In this document: in pieces, positions 41,040 through 50,381 of the stretch | How positions within the stretch are numbered: position 1 is the stretch's first letter | Layout: each line of letters starts with the position of its first letter | Origin: an uncultured Acinetobacter sp. | GTDB lineage: Bacteria; Pseudomonadota; Gammaproteobacteria; Pseudomonadales; Moraxellaceae | DNA length: 61,909 nt | Assembly: GCF_947624825.1 (NCBI RefSeq) | Contig: NZ_CANQLZ010000009.1 | Location: forward strand, 1 to 61,909 | Reading direction: 5' to 3' | Program-made: the position numbers and the translations under genes | Notes under the pieces: generated by a model | Database searches by the model: none | The model's input: the letters and a program-made list of their open reading frames with translations, nothing else | Told to the model about the DNA's origin: nothing

Positions 41040-43109
41040 TTAATCATCGACTGCAATTAAATGATCGAGTTTCTTTTGGAAGTAATCGCCTTGAATAAAA
41101 CGGGCATCTAAATTCCAAGAATTGGCAAACAACGTCATATCGTCTAAACCATGTAAGATAATATCCACTGGTTTAATTTCACTAAATTCAGTTAAACGTG
41201 CTTGTAATTCAAGGGTTTGCTGCTCATCGTGTAAGGCTAAAGTTAAGTCATTGTGTAAGGTCACGGCACGAAAATCAATTTGCGTTAAAATCGATTCGCT
41301 ATACATAGAATAACCAAAATCACGCGCGCTAATTGCCGCACCATGCTCAATCAGCACTTGGGTATGTTTTTGTGCTTCGGCAAAATGTTCACTCAAATCT
41401 CGCTCGGAGAATTGTAACCAAATCGGCTGTTTTTCTTTGCTACCGACAATACTGAGTAATTTTGTAACGAGCTCGGCAAGGGTTTGATCTTCAAGTAAAA
41501 CATGTTTGTTTAAATTCACAATCAGCTTGGCTTTTGGATATTGGGTAATGAAGTTATGTAGTTGTTTACATGCTTCGACCAAAATCCAACGATCAAGTTG
41601 AATAGAAAGTGCTGGGTCTTCATTTAAGTCAGTTAAATTTTCAAGCGATAACCATTTGTTTTCATAGATAAAGCCACTGGTGACTTCATATACATGCAGT
41701 TCACTGTCGTGCTTATCATAAATTTGTTGATATTTAAGATGCACCTGTCCATTACTTAGATTTTGGCGCAAGGTGTCAAGCAAACCTAAATGCTCTTCAA
41801 CTACAACTTCATCTAAATTTAGTTCTAAAGCGTCCTCGCGTGAATTGTTTGGCAGTGGTTGAGCAAATGCATCTTGCATGATTTGCCTTAAATGCGTCTC
41901 ATCTTCAAACTCTCGCTCCATAATGCGATAACCAATACTTAAATGTAGCGGATAACTCTGCTGTCCCACCACTAAAAGTTGCGGTTTTAATAAACTGGTC
42001 AAACCAATGAGTTTGGATTCAAGCTTTTCTTTACTCTCAGCTTGTAAAACACTGATATACACTGGCGCATCCATTTCAAAAATGGGTGCATGTGTTTGTT
42101 CGCTTAAAAAGGTTTTCATGCTCACGATATAGTCATGAGGGGTATGCCATTTGTATTGCAGAACTTCAATGGGAAAAGAGGTCAGTGAAAATAATACTAA
42201 GGCATTAAAACTTGCCGGTTGCTGTTGCACATGACGATTGATCTGTTGATAGGTACTGACTTTAGCAACAGCTGCTGTTTCAACAGCTTTGGCTGTAACC
42301 GGTGCAAGCGTTAAAATGTGATGACCTTGATCAATGCTCAGTTGTAGAGCATCATCATGTTCAACCGCGCTTAAAAATTCAAGATTCAAGGCGCCATCTT
42401 GCCCAATGGAAGGGTGATTGCTTTGGATGCTAAAGCGCCCAAGATCAAGCTGACCTTGGCTGATTTTTTTAAAACGTGTTTTAAACTCGGTGGCATTTTG
42501 CGGTTGCAATACATCCATAAGCGGCAAACCAATCAGGTCATCTTCATCTTGAAAACCGAACAAGGTCAGATATTCAGAATTGGCATGCAGATGAATACCT
42601 TCTTGAATAATTGCCACAGCACTTTTTTTCTCTTCAACCAAGGCTTGAGCTTGGCTTTGTACGATTTCAAGCTCGTTCAGCAAGTGGCTTTGGTTTTGCT
42701 GTAAACGGCTAAAAGACAGCGCGCGTACTAAACTTAAGTAAAAATGATCAGGTGTATTTAAACTCACCACATCATAGACGCCTTTATGTAAATAACGGCT
42801 ATATTGTGCTTCGTTATAGTCTTCAGGATGTAACAATAGCACCGGCAAATAAGCTTGCTTTGACGCATGAATTAAGCTTAATGCCTGTTCAAGACGTAAA
42901 TCATAAGCACGACCAAAAATGACTAAATCCCAAGGGAGATGTAATTGCTTTTCAAAGCTATTGAGGTCGTCAAGCAACAGACCTTCAACTTGATGTTCAT
43001 GGACATTGAGTAAGTCAAAAATTTGATTAAAACCAATTTGGTTATCATCAATAATCAGAAGCCTAGTTTTGGTCTGCTTTAACTTTTTTGACAAAAGTGG
43101 ATTTCTCAT
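41040..43109 (-). CDS. FimX-like degenerate REC-PAS-GGDEF-EAL protein
   Basis: A 689-aa protein with the domain order of Pseudomonas FimX, a c-di-GMP receptor that promotes type IV pilus assembly and twitching. A receiver-like domain (LLIIDDN near residue 17) lacks the phospho-acceptor Asp: the expected DLVxxD reads DLVIFG. A PAS domain spans about 150-260. The GGDEF motif is absent from the ~290-420 region. The EAL motif reads EVT (near 460), and catalytic acidic residues are largely lost. So it should bind rather than make or break c-di-GMP. I chose ATG 43109, which overlaps the upstream stop (ATGA). No pilus genes are adjacent. Confidence 0.75.
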   Translation of the reverse strand: MRNPLLSKKLKQTKTRLLIIDDNQIGFNQIFDLLNVHEHQVEGLLLDDLNSFEKQLHLPWDLVIFGRAYDLRLEQALSLIHASKQAYLPVLLLHPEDYNEAQYSRYLHKGVYDVVSLNTPDHFYLSLVRALSFSRLQQNQSHLLNELEIVQSQAQALVEEKKSAVAIIQEGIHLHANSEYLTLFGFQDEDDLIGLPLMDVLQPQNATEFKTRFKKISQGQLDLGRFSIQSNHPSIGQDGALNLEFLSAVEHDDALQLSIDQGHHILTLAPVTAKAVETAAVAKVSTYQQINRHVQQQPASFNALVLFSLTSFPIEVLQYKWHTPHDYIVSMKTFLSEQTHAPIFEMDAPVYISVLQAESKEKLESKLIGLTSLLKPQLLVVGQQSYPLHLSIGYRIMEREFEDETHLRQIMQDAFAQPLPNNSREDALELNLDEVVVEEHLGLLDTLRQNLSNGQVHLKYQQIYDKHDSELHVYEVTSGFIYENKWLSLENLTDLNEDPALSIQLDRWILVEACKQLHNFITQYPKAKLIVNLNKHVLLEDQTLAELVTKLLSIVGSKEKQPIWLQFSERDLSEHFAEAQKHTQVLIEHGAAISARDFGYSMYSESILTQIDFRAVTLHNDLTLALHDEQQTLELQARLTEFSEIKPVDIILHGLDDMTLFANSWNLDARFIQGDYFQKKLDHLIAVDD

Positions 43110-44839
43110 TTCAATGCTTCCCATAAATGATGATGTTTTATCTCGTGCTGCTGTTGGTGAATAAAGTTTTCCAAGATGGAACTTTGTCCCTCATCAAGGA
43201 GTTCATATTCAAACTGCATAAAACTCTGTGTAATCAACAAAGTTTTCACCAGATAAACTTTAATCTCGGTATTCCCCAAGCGCAAAAAGACAGTTTGCTT
43301 TTCTCTAAAAATTGGTAGACCCGGTAAGATCAAGCTGTTTTTAACTAAATCTAACTCAATATTTTGCGTCAACAGCGCAACGTGATAATTATTAATGGTG
43401 TTTTCATTGCGAATATGCAGCGCACATGGGTACATGTGTTGTGCCAATATTTCAATTCCAAGTTCTAAGCTTTTGTCAGTGGTTTGTTTAATCCAACGAA
43501 TCGTGGCACAGCGCCATAAGCTTTGTGTATTTTCTTGGACTAAAATGAGTTCACCCGTTTTTAGGTTTTTAGGGGTTTCACCGCTCCAACGAATGCGATA
43601 GCCATTTAAGCTAATGTTGACCACATCGGCTGAATAAATCTGACGTGCTTCACGATCAACCAGTTTAGGTTCTTGTAAGTCTGCTTTGCTGACAGTCCCC
43701 ACAATATTGGCATTATTATGCAATTTGTAAGGGGTATCTAATTCTAAGGTGTCATAAAAGGCTTTGCCACGAGACAAATAATAGTGTGCCACCGCTAAAC
43801 CAAAACAAATTCGTAAAGGGGCTGAATAATCATAGCGTTCTGAGCGACGCCCGGTTTGATTGCTCAGTAAATTGTGAATATGAAAATGCAGCGCAGGGGT
43901 TAACAGCATTTTTTCATTGCTTGAGAGGTATTCACTTTGTTTACGTTGTAAATCACTAAAGTGTTCAAGTAGTTTTTGCGTGGCAATGAAGATATTGGGG
44001 CTTAAAGCTTTGGCATGATTATTGTTATATACCGGTGGATGATCTTTAAGGGTGTCCACGGCATAACGCGATAAAGTGGTTTCTTTGGGTAAAATTTGAA
44101 TTAAACGCGCCCAATCTATACTGCATAAATATAGACCTTGGATTTCGGCAGGGCGAATTTGATGAGTGTTAAAGACTTCAAGTAAAATCAAGCGTGCATA
44201 GGCTTGTGCAATGGTACTGAGTTTATGTTCAGTGCCTTGAATATGGTTAATATTGCTATGTTCAAAATCATTTTTAATTGCCCAATTTAGCAATTGATGT
44301 GCAATTAACCACTGTCCTGGTAAAGGCGCGCTATAGAGCATGTGTTGTTGATAAAACAATGCAGTAATCTGTTGCAAAGCATAATAGGTGGCCATGGTGC
44401 GCACAGTATTTAAATTGCGCTTTTTACGAAAGGCAAATAAAGAAAATGACTGTTGCAGCTGTTCTTGTGTACGTTTGGTAATATCAATATAAATTTTACT
44501 AAAGTAACAACGAATAAGCGTGGCCAACTCAATAATATGGTCATTACGATCGCTTGAGATTAAGCCTTGATTCAAAAAATGTTTCTCTAGACTCGCAAGT
44601 ACATTTTCAAGGGTGGGATGCAAGGTTTGAATTAAGTCAAAACGCAGTGTTTCTGAACACTGTAATTCAGAAATTTCTAATAAAGCATTAAACAGCGTTT
44701 TAGAAGAATCACCCAGTTGTAAAATGGACAGGGTACCCACCCAATCTTGTACACTTTGGATGTTAGGTTGGCAAAAGCTAAGCTTGTCTAATTTAAGCTG
44801 CGTTGGAGTCTGAAATAAATCCGAAGTTTGCATCATCAT
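43106..44839 (-). CDS. PilZ-like domain protein, putative FimX partner
   Basis: I do not recognise a named family for the whole 577-aa protein. Most of it is helical. In the C-terminal part, ADVVNISLNGYRI near residue 405 fits the PilZ c-di-GMP signature (N/D)xSxxG, with DREAR just before it in place of the usual RxxxR. The beta-rich segment after it (GELILVQENTQ, CATIRWIKQ, LELGIEIL) fits a PilZ barrel. The earlier helical region has no motif I can name. It overlaps the fimX-like gene by four bases, so the two are translated together, and it starts nine bases after epmB. A joint role in c-di-GMP-controlled surface motility is inference. Start ATG at 44839 heads three ATG/ATG/ATG codons. Confidence 0.55.
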   Translation of the reverse strand: MMMQTSDLFQTPTQLKLDKLSFCQPNIQSVQDWVGTLSILQLGDSSKTLFNALLEISELQCSETLRFDLIQTLHPTLENVLASLEKHFLNQGLISSDRNDHIIELATLIRCYFSKIYIDITKRTQEQLQQSFSLFAFRKKRNLNTVRTMATYYALQQITALFYQQHMLYSAPLPGQWLIAHQLLNWAIKNDFEHSNINHIQGTEHKLSTIAQAYARLILLEVFNTHQIRPAEIQGLYLCSIDWARLIQILPKETTLSRYAVDTLKDHPPVYNNNHAKALSPNIFIATQKLLEHFSDLQRKQSEYLSSNEKMLLTPALHFHIHNLLSNQTGRRSERYDYSAPLRICFGLAVAHYYLSRGKAFYDTLELDTPYKLHNNANIVGTVSKADLQEPKLVDREARQIYSADVVNISLNGYRIRWSGETPKNLKTGELILVQENTQSLWRCATIRWIKQTTDKSLELGIEILAQHMYPCALHIRNENTINNYHVALLTQNIELDLVKNSLILPGLPIFREKQTVFLRLGNTEIKVYLVKTLLITQSFMQFEYELLDEGQSSILENFIHQQQHEIKHHHLWEALK

Positions 44840-44848
44840 GATCTTAAC

Positions 44849-45862
44849 TCAATAATTCGTTGTGCCAAAAAGCGGTGTTTTATTGTTTTCACCCGCAATT
44901 TCTCGAACTAGTTTTGGAACCAAATATCCCGGTAGGTTCGCTAAAACATCCTCATAAATGTGCTCAATGTGGCTTGAGTCTAAGTCAAAGTGTTGTGCAC
45001 CTTTGACTTTGTCGAGTACGTGTAAATAGTACGGCATGACCCCGGCATCAAATAAACGATAACTTAAATCGATCAGCGTTTTGGCTGAATCATTGACGCC
45101 TTTGAGCAATACTGCTTGATTTAAAACGATTATTTTTTGGTCAACAAGTTGGCTTAATTTGCTACAGGTAAAATCGTCTAATTCAGCAGCATGATTGGAG
45201 TGTACCACTACAATAATTCGTAGCCTACTGTTTTTTAAGATGGAAATGAGCACTTCATCGACACGGTTGGGGATTACGATTGGAACCCGTGAATGAATTC
45301 GCAGAAATTTAAGTTGTGGGATGCTTGATAAGTGATCAATCCATTCAGCTAACTTACGATTAGATAAAGTTAAGGGGTCACCACCGCTTAAAATCACTTC
45401 ATTAATGTCAGGTTGGCTCTCAATATACTGTTTGATATTTGGCCAATCTTGCTGTTTAGGTAGATTCTCTTGATAGGGAAAATGCCGACGAAAACAATAA
45501 CGACAATGCACCGCGCAAGCACCGGTTAAGGTCAATAAAAATCGACTTTTATATTTATGTAATACCCCAGGTTGCTGATTGGCTTGTTCTTCAGCTAAAG
45601 GATCAGTTACAAACTCTGGGTGTTCTTCAAGTTCTAAGTGATGTGGTAGGACTTGTAATAATAAAGGATCATGTGGATTGCCAATTTGCATTTTAGCGAC
45701 AAAAGCACGTGGCACACGCAATTTAAAACTTGCTGTTGCTAAGTGGGCACCTTGTAATAAGGTGTTAGAAAGTTGCAAGGTATTGAGCAATTCTGCTGGA
45801 TCGGTAATTAAATCACTCAATTGTGATTGCCAGTTTTGCTCTTGATATAAATAGTTTATCAT
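44849..45862 (-). CDS. epmB: EF-P beta-lysylation protein EpmB
   Basis: EpmB converts alpha-lysine to (R)-beta-lysine for attachment to EF-P by EpmA. The 337-aa product is a radical SAM enzyme of the KamA (lysine 2,3-aminomutase) family. The cluster motif CxxxCxxC is C116, C120 and C123. SGGDPLT near residue 160 is the SAM-binding GGE-type motif. The PLP lysine should lie in the C-terminal part (LDKVKGAQHF near 283). It is short for KamA, as EpmB proteins are. The divergent neighbour efp encodes its substrate. epmA is not in the window. Confidence 0.95.
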   Translation of the reverse strand: MINYLYQEQNWQSQLSDLITDPAELLNTLQLSNTLLQGAHLATASFKLRVPRAFVAKMQIGNPHDPLLLQVLPHHLELEEHPEFVTDPLAEEQANQQPGVLHKYKSRFLLTLTGACAVHCRYCFRRHFPYQENLPKQQDWPNIKQYIESQPDINEVILSGGDPLTLSNRKLAEWIDHLSSIPQLKFLRIHSRVPIVIPNRVDEVLISILKNSRLRIIVVVHSNHAAELDDFTCSKLSQLVDQKIIVLNQAVLLKGVNDSAKTLIDLSYRLFDAGVMPYYLHVLDKVKGAQHFDLDSSHIEHIYEDVLANLPGYLVPKLVREIAGENNKTPLFGTTNY

Positions 45863-46198
45863 GCGGGATGCTTAAAATAATGCTCAGAGAGATGAAAGGG
45901 CGACACTGGTTTTTGCTTGAAATTTCAGCAAAAAACGCGCTTAAGATAAACCTGAGTGACTAAAAAAGGCCACCCTTTTTTTGTCTGTCGCTAAAGTATG
46001 CGATAATTCTACCCATAAGCGCGGGACGGATAAACCTAGGTTTGCTCCGATCCGTGCGTAACATAAGCAGTCATGCTGCAAAAAGCGAGAATTTTTCTGT
46101 TGGTTGAAATTAATCCGCAGTAAAATGCCGATCTTGTGCGATGTAAATGCTGATTAGGCATTTATAGATTTTATTAGTTAGTTTGGAGTGTGCCAGTC
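45863..46198 (+). promoter_or_regulatory. epmB-efp divergent region with long efp leader
   Basis: An extended -10 (TGCGATAAT, 45999-46007) with a weak -35 (TTTTGT or TTGTCT) gives an efp leader of about 185 bases. In it, ACGGAT (46026-46031) pairs with ATCCGT (46050-46055), enclosing AAACC/GGTTT. The region holds no gene. Confidence 0.5.
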
Positions 46199-46768
46199 AT
46201 GGCCTATTATTCTACGAATGATTTCAAGTCAGGCCTTAAGGTTATGCTTGATGGTAACCCATGTTCAATCATGGAAAACGAATACGTAAAACCAGGTAAA
46301 GGCCAAGCTTTTAACCGCGTAAAATTACGTAACCTTAAATCAGGTAAAGTGTTAGAAAAAACCTTTAAATCAGGTGAGTCTTTAGAAGCGGCTGACATCC
46401 AAGAAGTAGAAATGGAATATTTGTACAACGACGGTGAAATGTGGAACTTCATGGATCCTGTATCGTTTGAACAAATTGCAGCTGATAAAGTAGCTATGGG
46501 CGACGCTGCAAAATGGTTAAAAGACGATTCTAACGAAAAATGTACCATTATGTTGTTCAATGGCGTGCCATTAAACGTGGTTCCACCAAACTTTGTAGTT
46601 TTACAAATTGTTGAAACTGATCCGGGTGTACGTGGTGATACGTCTGGCGGTGGCGGTAAGCCTGCAAAACTTGAAACAGGTGCTGTGGTACGTGTTCCAT
46701 TGTTTGTTCAGCAAGAAGACAAAGTTCGTGTAGACACGCGTACAGGTGACTACTTAGAACGTGCATAA
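46199..46768 (+). CDS. efp: Elongation factor P
   Basis: EF-P relieves ribosome stalling at polyproline. The 189-aa product has the three beta-barrel domains. The modified lysine is K34 in VKPGKGQ, the exact position lysylated by EpmA/EpmB in E. coli. The ATG at 46199 gives the standard N-terminus; a GTG at 46190 is in frame but unlikely. It is divergent from epmB. A terminator follows. Confidence 0.97.
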   Translation: MAYYSTNDFKSGLKVMLDGNPCSIMENEYVKPGKGQAFNRVKLRNLKSGKVLEKTFKSGESLEAADIQEVEMEYLYNDGEMWNFMDPVSFEQIAADKVAMGDAAKWLKDDSNEKCTIMLFNGVPLNVVPPNFVVLQIVETDPGVRGDTSGGGGKPAKLETGAVVRVPLFVQQEDKVRVDTRTGDYLERA

Positions 46769-46791
46769 TGGTTTAAAAATAGACTATTATC

Positions 46792-46822
46792 AAAAGGGGT
46801 GATGAAAATCACCCCTTTTTTT
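46792..46822 (+). terminator. Terminator of efp
   Basis: The stem AAAGGGGTGAT / ATCACCCCTTT is followed by more T. Confidence 0.9.
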
Positions 46823-46934
46823 ATGCCAAAGTAGGAGATAAAAATCATAACAACAGGGGTAAAGTCACCTAAACAGCAGAACCTCGAACAAAAATAATCA
46901 AGCTGATTGACATGCAAAACAAATGAGGGATGAA

Positions 46935-49034
46935 ATGGAAAATGTAAAACAGAAGATGAGTCTATCTTCAAAAATGATGTGGCTGCTTGTCGCCGTGATC
47001 GGCGCAGTCTCATTTGGAATCTTGGCCTTAAGCCGAGGTGAACAGGTCAATGCGGTGTGGTTGGTGTTGGCTGCAGCCTGTGTTTATAGTATTGCCTATC
47101 GTTTTTATAGTTTATTTATTGCCAACAAAGTCTTTGAATTAGATGCACGGCGTTTAACCCCAGCGCATCGTTTAGCCGATGGCTTGGACTATGTCCCCAC
47201 CAATAAAGGGGTATTGTTTGGTCATCACTTTGCAGCGATTGCCGGTGCCGGTCCTTTGGTCGGTCCGATTTTGGCAGCGCAAATGGGTTATTTGCCCGGC
47301 ACCATTTGGTTGCTGGTGGGTGTGGTATTGGCCGGCGCTGTACAAGACTTTCTAGTACTGTTTATCTCTACGCGCCGCGATGGTCGCTCCTTAGGTGAAA
47401 TGGCCAAGCAAGAACTGGGCACTTTTGCTGGTGTCACAGTGATGCTGGGTGCGCTTGGGGTAATGATTATTATTTTGGCAGTACTGGCACTGGTGGTGGT
47501 GAAAGCACTGACCAACAGTCCTTGGGGGGTGTTTAGTATTGCAGCCACCATTCCAATTGCCATCTTTATGGGCATTTATATGCGTTTTATCCGTCCGGGT
47601 AAAATTGCAGAAGTTTCCATTATTGGTTTTGTGTTGATGATGCTCGGCATTATCTATGGTGAAAATATTGCGCAGCACCCCTATTGGGGACCTTTATTTA
47701 CCTTATCTGGTACAGAGTTGACATGGGCACTCATCATTTATGGCTTTGTGGCCTCGGTATTGCCGGTTTGGTTGCTGCTTGCACCCCGTGATTATTTATC
47801 AACGTTCTTAAAAATTGGTGTGATTGCAGGTTTGGCATTAGGCATTGTTTTTGCCATGCCTGAGATGAAATTACCTGCCATTACCCAATTTGTGGATGGA
47901 ACAGGTCCTGTATTTGCAGGTTCTATGTTCCCATTCTTATTTATTACCATTGCCTGTGGTGCGATTTCAGGTTTCCATGCTTTAGTGTCGTCGGGGACTA
48001 CGCCAAAATTGGTCAACAATGAACGTGATATCCGAATGATCGGTTATGGCGGGATGTTGATGGAATCTTTTGTGGCCATCATGGCGCTGATTTGTGCTGC
48101 GGTACTTGACCCTGGAATTTACTTTGCGATTAACTCACCGGCGGCCTTATTGGGTACGACAGCTGAATCTGCAGCTGAAGCAGTGCGTAACTTAGGATTT
48201 GTGGTTACACCCGAAGCATTGACCTTGTTAGCTCAAGAAGTGGGTGAAAGCTCAATTTTATCACGTACCGGTGGTGCACCTACTTTTGCCATTGGTATGG
48301 CACATATCATTACCGAAATCTTTAATAGCCGTGAAATGATGGCATTTTGGTATCACTTTGCCATTTTATTTGAAGCATTATTTATTTTAACAGCAGTCGA
48401 TGCCGGTACCCGTGCGTGTCGTTTTATGGTGCAAGATACCGTAGGTATTGTCATTCCTGCGGTTAAAAATTCATCGAGCTTCTTTGGTAATTTATTGGGC
48501 ACAGCCGTTGCCGTGTCTGGTTGGGGTTTCTTTGTTTATCAAGGCGTGGTTGACCCACTCGGTGGTATTAATAGCTTGTGGCCATTATTTGGTATTGGTA
48601 ACCAAATTTTAGCGGCTATGGCACTAATGCTAGGTACCGTGATTTTATTTAAAATGAAAAAACAAAAATATGTATGGGTCACAATTGTCCCAACCATTTT
48701 CTTGTTTATTACCTCGATGACCGCAGGTTGGCAGAAGATTTTCCATGAAAATCCAAAAATTGGTTTCTTGGCCCAAGCTGAGCGTTTTAATACAGCAATT
48801 GCCAACAATGAACTGCTCGCTCCAGCAAAAAGTGTTGCAGAGATGCAAACTGTGGCATTGTCCAATCAAATTAATGCAGGTCTGTGTGCCTTCTTTATGA
48901 TTGTGGCGTTTGTGATGTTATTTGCAGCCATTAAAGTGGTGCGCCGTGCTTTGGCAAATCCTGAGCCAAGTGTGAATGAATCCGAAGCGATTTATCGTGA
49001 TCCTGAAGAAATCAAGCCTCAAGCCCATCATTAA
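46935..49034 (+). CDS. cstA: Carbon starvation protein CstA
   Basis: A 699-aa inner-membrane transporter of the CstA family. E. coli CstA and YjiY (BtsT) take up pyruvate and were first linked to peptide use in starvation; the substrate here is not proven. About sixteen hydrophobic helices are visible. Conserved marks are NKGVLFGHHFAAIAGAGPLVGP near residue 100, CGAISGFHALVSSGTTPK near 340 and FAIGMAH near 455. The ATG at 46935 has GAGGG upstream; ATG 46923 would add four residues. The small ybdD gene follows after 10 bases, as in E. coli. Confidence 0.95.
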   Translation: MENVKQKMSLSSKMMWLLVAVIGAVSFGILALSRGEQVNAVWLVLAAACVYSIAYRFYSLFIANKVFELDARRLTPAHRLADGLDYVPTNKGVLFGHHFAAIAGAGPLVGPILAAQMGYLPGTIWLLVGVVLAGAVQDFLVLFISTRRDGRSLGEMAKQELGTFAGVTVMLGALGVMIIILAVLALVVVKALTNSPWGVFSIAATIPIAIFMGIYMRFIRPGKIAEVSIIGFVLMMLGIIYGENIAQHPYWGPLFTLSGTELTWALIIYGFVASVLPVWLLLAPRDYLSTFLKIGVIAGLALGIVFAMPEMKLPAITQFVDGTGPVFAGSMFPFLFITIACGAISGFHALVSSGTTPKLVNNERDIRMIGYGGMLMESFVAIMALICAAVLDPGIYFAINSPAALLGTTAESAAEAVRNLGFVVTPEALTLLAQEVGESSILSRTGGAPTFAIGMAHIITEIFNSREMMAFWYHFAILFEALFILTAVDAGTRACRFMVQDTVGIVIPAVKNSSSFFGNLLGTAVAVSGWGFFVYQGVVDPLGGINSLWPLFGIGNQILAAMALMLGTVILFKMKKQKYVWVTIVPTIFLFITSMTAGWQKIFHENPKIGFLAQAERFNTAIANNELLAPAKSVAEMQTVALSNQINAGLCAFFMIVAFVMLFAAIKVVRRALANPEPSVNESEAIYRDPEEIKPQAHH

Positions 49035-49044
49035 GGAGTAGTCG

Positions 49045-49347
49045 ATGAAACTTAAATTTGCACAAAGTGGTAAAACGGTCATTTATAAGATCATTAAAAT
49101 GACCATCATGTCGCAAAAAGAGCTGATTTTTAATCCTAAAAATTGGTCACGTATTGCAACGCTTTGGCAGCGCTTACAGCAAAGTTTTCGCTTAATGGTG
49201 GGCGTGCCAGATTACGATAATTACGTAAAACATATGCAGCAGCACCATCCGGATTTAACGCCTATGGATGCCAAAACATTTTACCGTTATTGTGTCGATG
49301 CACGTTATCCATCGGCAGGTGCTGGGATGAAAAAATGTCCGTGCTAA
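49045..49347 (+). CDS. ybdD: YbdD/YjiX-family small protein
   Basis: A 100-aa protein of the YbdD/YjiX (DUF466) family, always paired with CstA-type carriers. The family core VGVPDYDNYVKHMQQHHPD is at about residues 50-70, and it ends in a CPC-type cysteine pair. E. coli YbdD is about 65 aa; this one has about 35 extra N-terminal residues. The homologue BtsT-YjiX pair supports pyruvate uptake, so a transport-accessory role is likely. AAGGAG precedes the ATG by eight bases. Confidence 0.88.
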   Translation: MKLKFAQSGKTVIYKIIKMTIMSQKELIFNPKNWSRIATLWQRLQQSFRLMVGVPDYDNYVKHMQQHHPDLTPMDAKTFYRYCVDARYPSAGAGMKKCPC

Positions 49348-49363
49348 GTGGTACATGTAAATA

Positions 49364-49389
49364 AAAAAGCGCCTTTCGGGGCGCTTTTT
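49364..49389 (+). terminator. Terminator of cstA-ybdD
   Basis: The stem AAAAAGCGCC / GGCGCTTTTT with a short loop is T-rich at its end. Confidence 0.88.
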
Positions 49390-49462
49390 AAATCTTGTTT
49401 TACCCCAATCAAAAAGCCGTGTATGTTAAAGCCACACTATTTTTGATTGAGGATGAAAATCA

Positions 49463-50380
49463 GTGATTTGGGGCACACAAACACACACGACTGTACAACA
49501 TGACAAAATTGCGCAATTTTTACAGCAACTCAATCAAATCATTTTAGATAAACCACAACAAACCAAATTGGCTTTAACCTGTTTGTTGGCAGGTGGTCAT
49601 GTCTTGTTTGAAGATTTACCCGGTTTAGGCAAAACCACATTGGCCAGTAGTTTGGCGCATTTAACTGGGCTTGACTTTCAGCGCATTCAATTTACCAATG
49701 ACATGTTGGCCAGTGACGTGATTGGGATTAATCTGTTTAATCAGCATAGCCAGCAATTTGAGTTTAAAAAAGGTCCGGTGTTTAGCCAAATTTTATTGGC
49801 CGATGAAATTAACCGCTGTAGCCCTAAAACCCAAAGTGCCTTACTTGAGGCCATGGAAGAAGGCTATGTGAGTGTAGATGGAGTGCGCTATGCTTTACCG
49901 CAGCCATTTTGGGTCATTGCCACGCAAAATCCATTGTTTCAAAGTGGCACTTATGCTTTGCCTGAGTCGCAACTCGATCGCTTTTTAATGCGTTTATCTT
50001 TAGGTTATCCGTCGCGCCAAGCCGAACAATTGTTATTACAACAACGTTCACGCCAAAGCCTATTGTCTGAGTTAACCGCAGTTTTTAGTGCTGATGAAAT
50101 TATGGCATTTAAGCTTAAGGTGGAGCAGGTGCATTTAAATCAGACTGTGATTGATTACTTACTTGATCTTGCTCAAGAAACCCGAAAAAATCGGCATGGT
50201 TTATCTACCCGTGGTGTGTTGGCCTTAAAAAAAGCTGCGCAAGCGTATGCCTTCATTGAAGGGCGTGATTTTGTCAGCAGTGATGACGTGCAAGCGGTAT
50301 TTGTGCCGGTGGCTGCGCATCGTTTGGGTTTGACCGATGAACAAACCCGTACTCTTATGCAACAGGTTTCGGTGGTTTAA
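49463..50380 (+). CDS. MoxR-family AAA+ ATPase
   Basis: A 305-aa MoxR ATPase. Walker A is PGLGKTTL (near residues 53-60) and Walker B is LLADEINR near 112. ATQNPLFQSGTYALPESQLDRF near 152 is the sensor region. MoxR proteins act as chaperones for partners with VWA or related domains. Here the partner genes are the DUF58 and transglutaminase proteins downstream, on the same strand with one-base and three-base gaps. A GTG start at 49463 has TGAGGA upstream. Confidence 0.93.
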   Translation: MIWGTQTHTTVQHDKIAQFLQQLNQIILDKPQQTKLALTCLLAGGHVLFEDLPGLGKTTLASSLAHLTGLDFQRIQFTNDMLASDVIGINLFNQHSQQFEFKKGPVFSQILLADEINRCSPKTQSALLEAMEEGYVSVDGVRYALPQPFWVIATQNPLFQSGTYALPESQLDRFLMRLSLGYPSRQAEQLLLQQRSRQSLLSELTAVFSADEIMAFKLKVEQVHLNQTVIDYLLDLAQETRKNRHGLSTRGVLALKKAAQAYAFIEGRDFVSSDDVQAVFVPVAAHRLGLTDEQTRTLMQQVSVV

Positions 50381-50381
50381 A

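Noticed and set aside
43106..44839. Active c-di-GMP phosphodiesterase or cyclase for the PilZ-like gene
   Set aside because: No EAL, HD-GYP or GGDEF motif is present; only a PilZ-like segment is seen.
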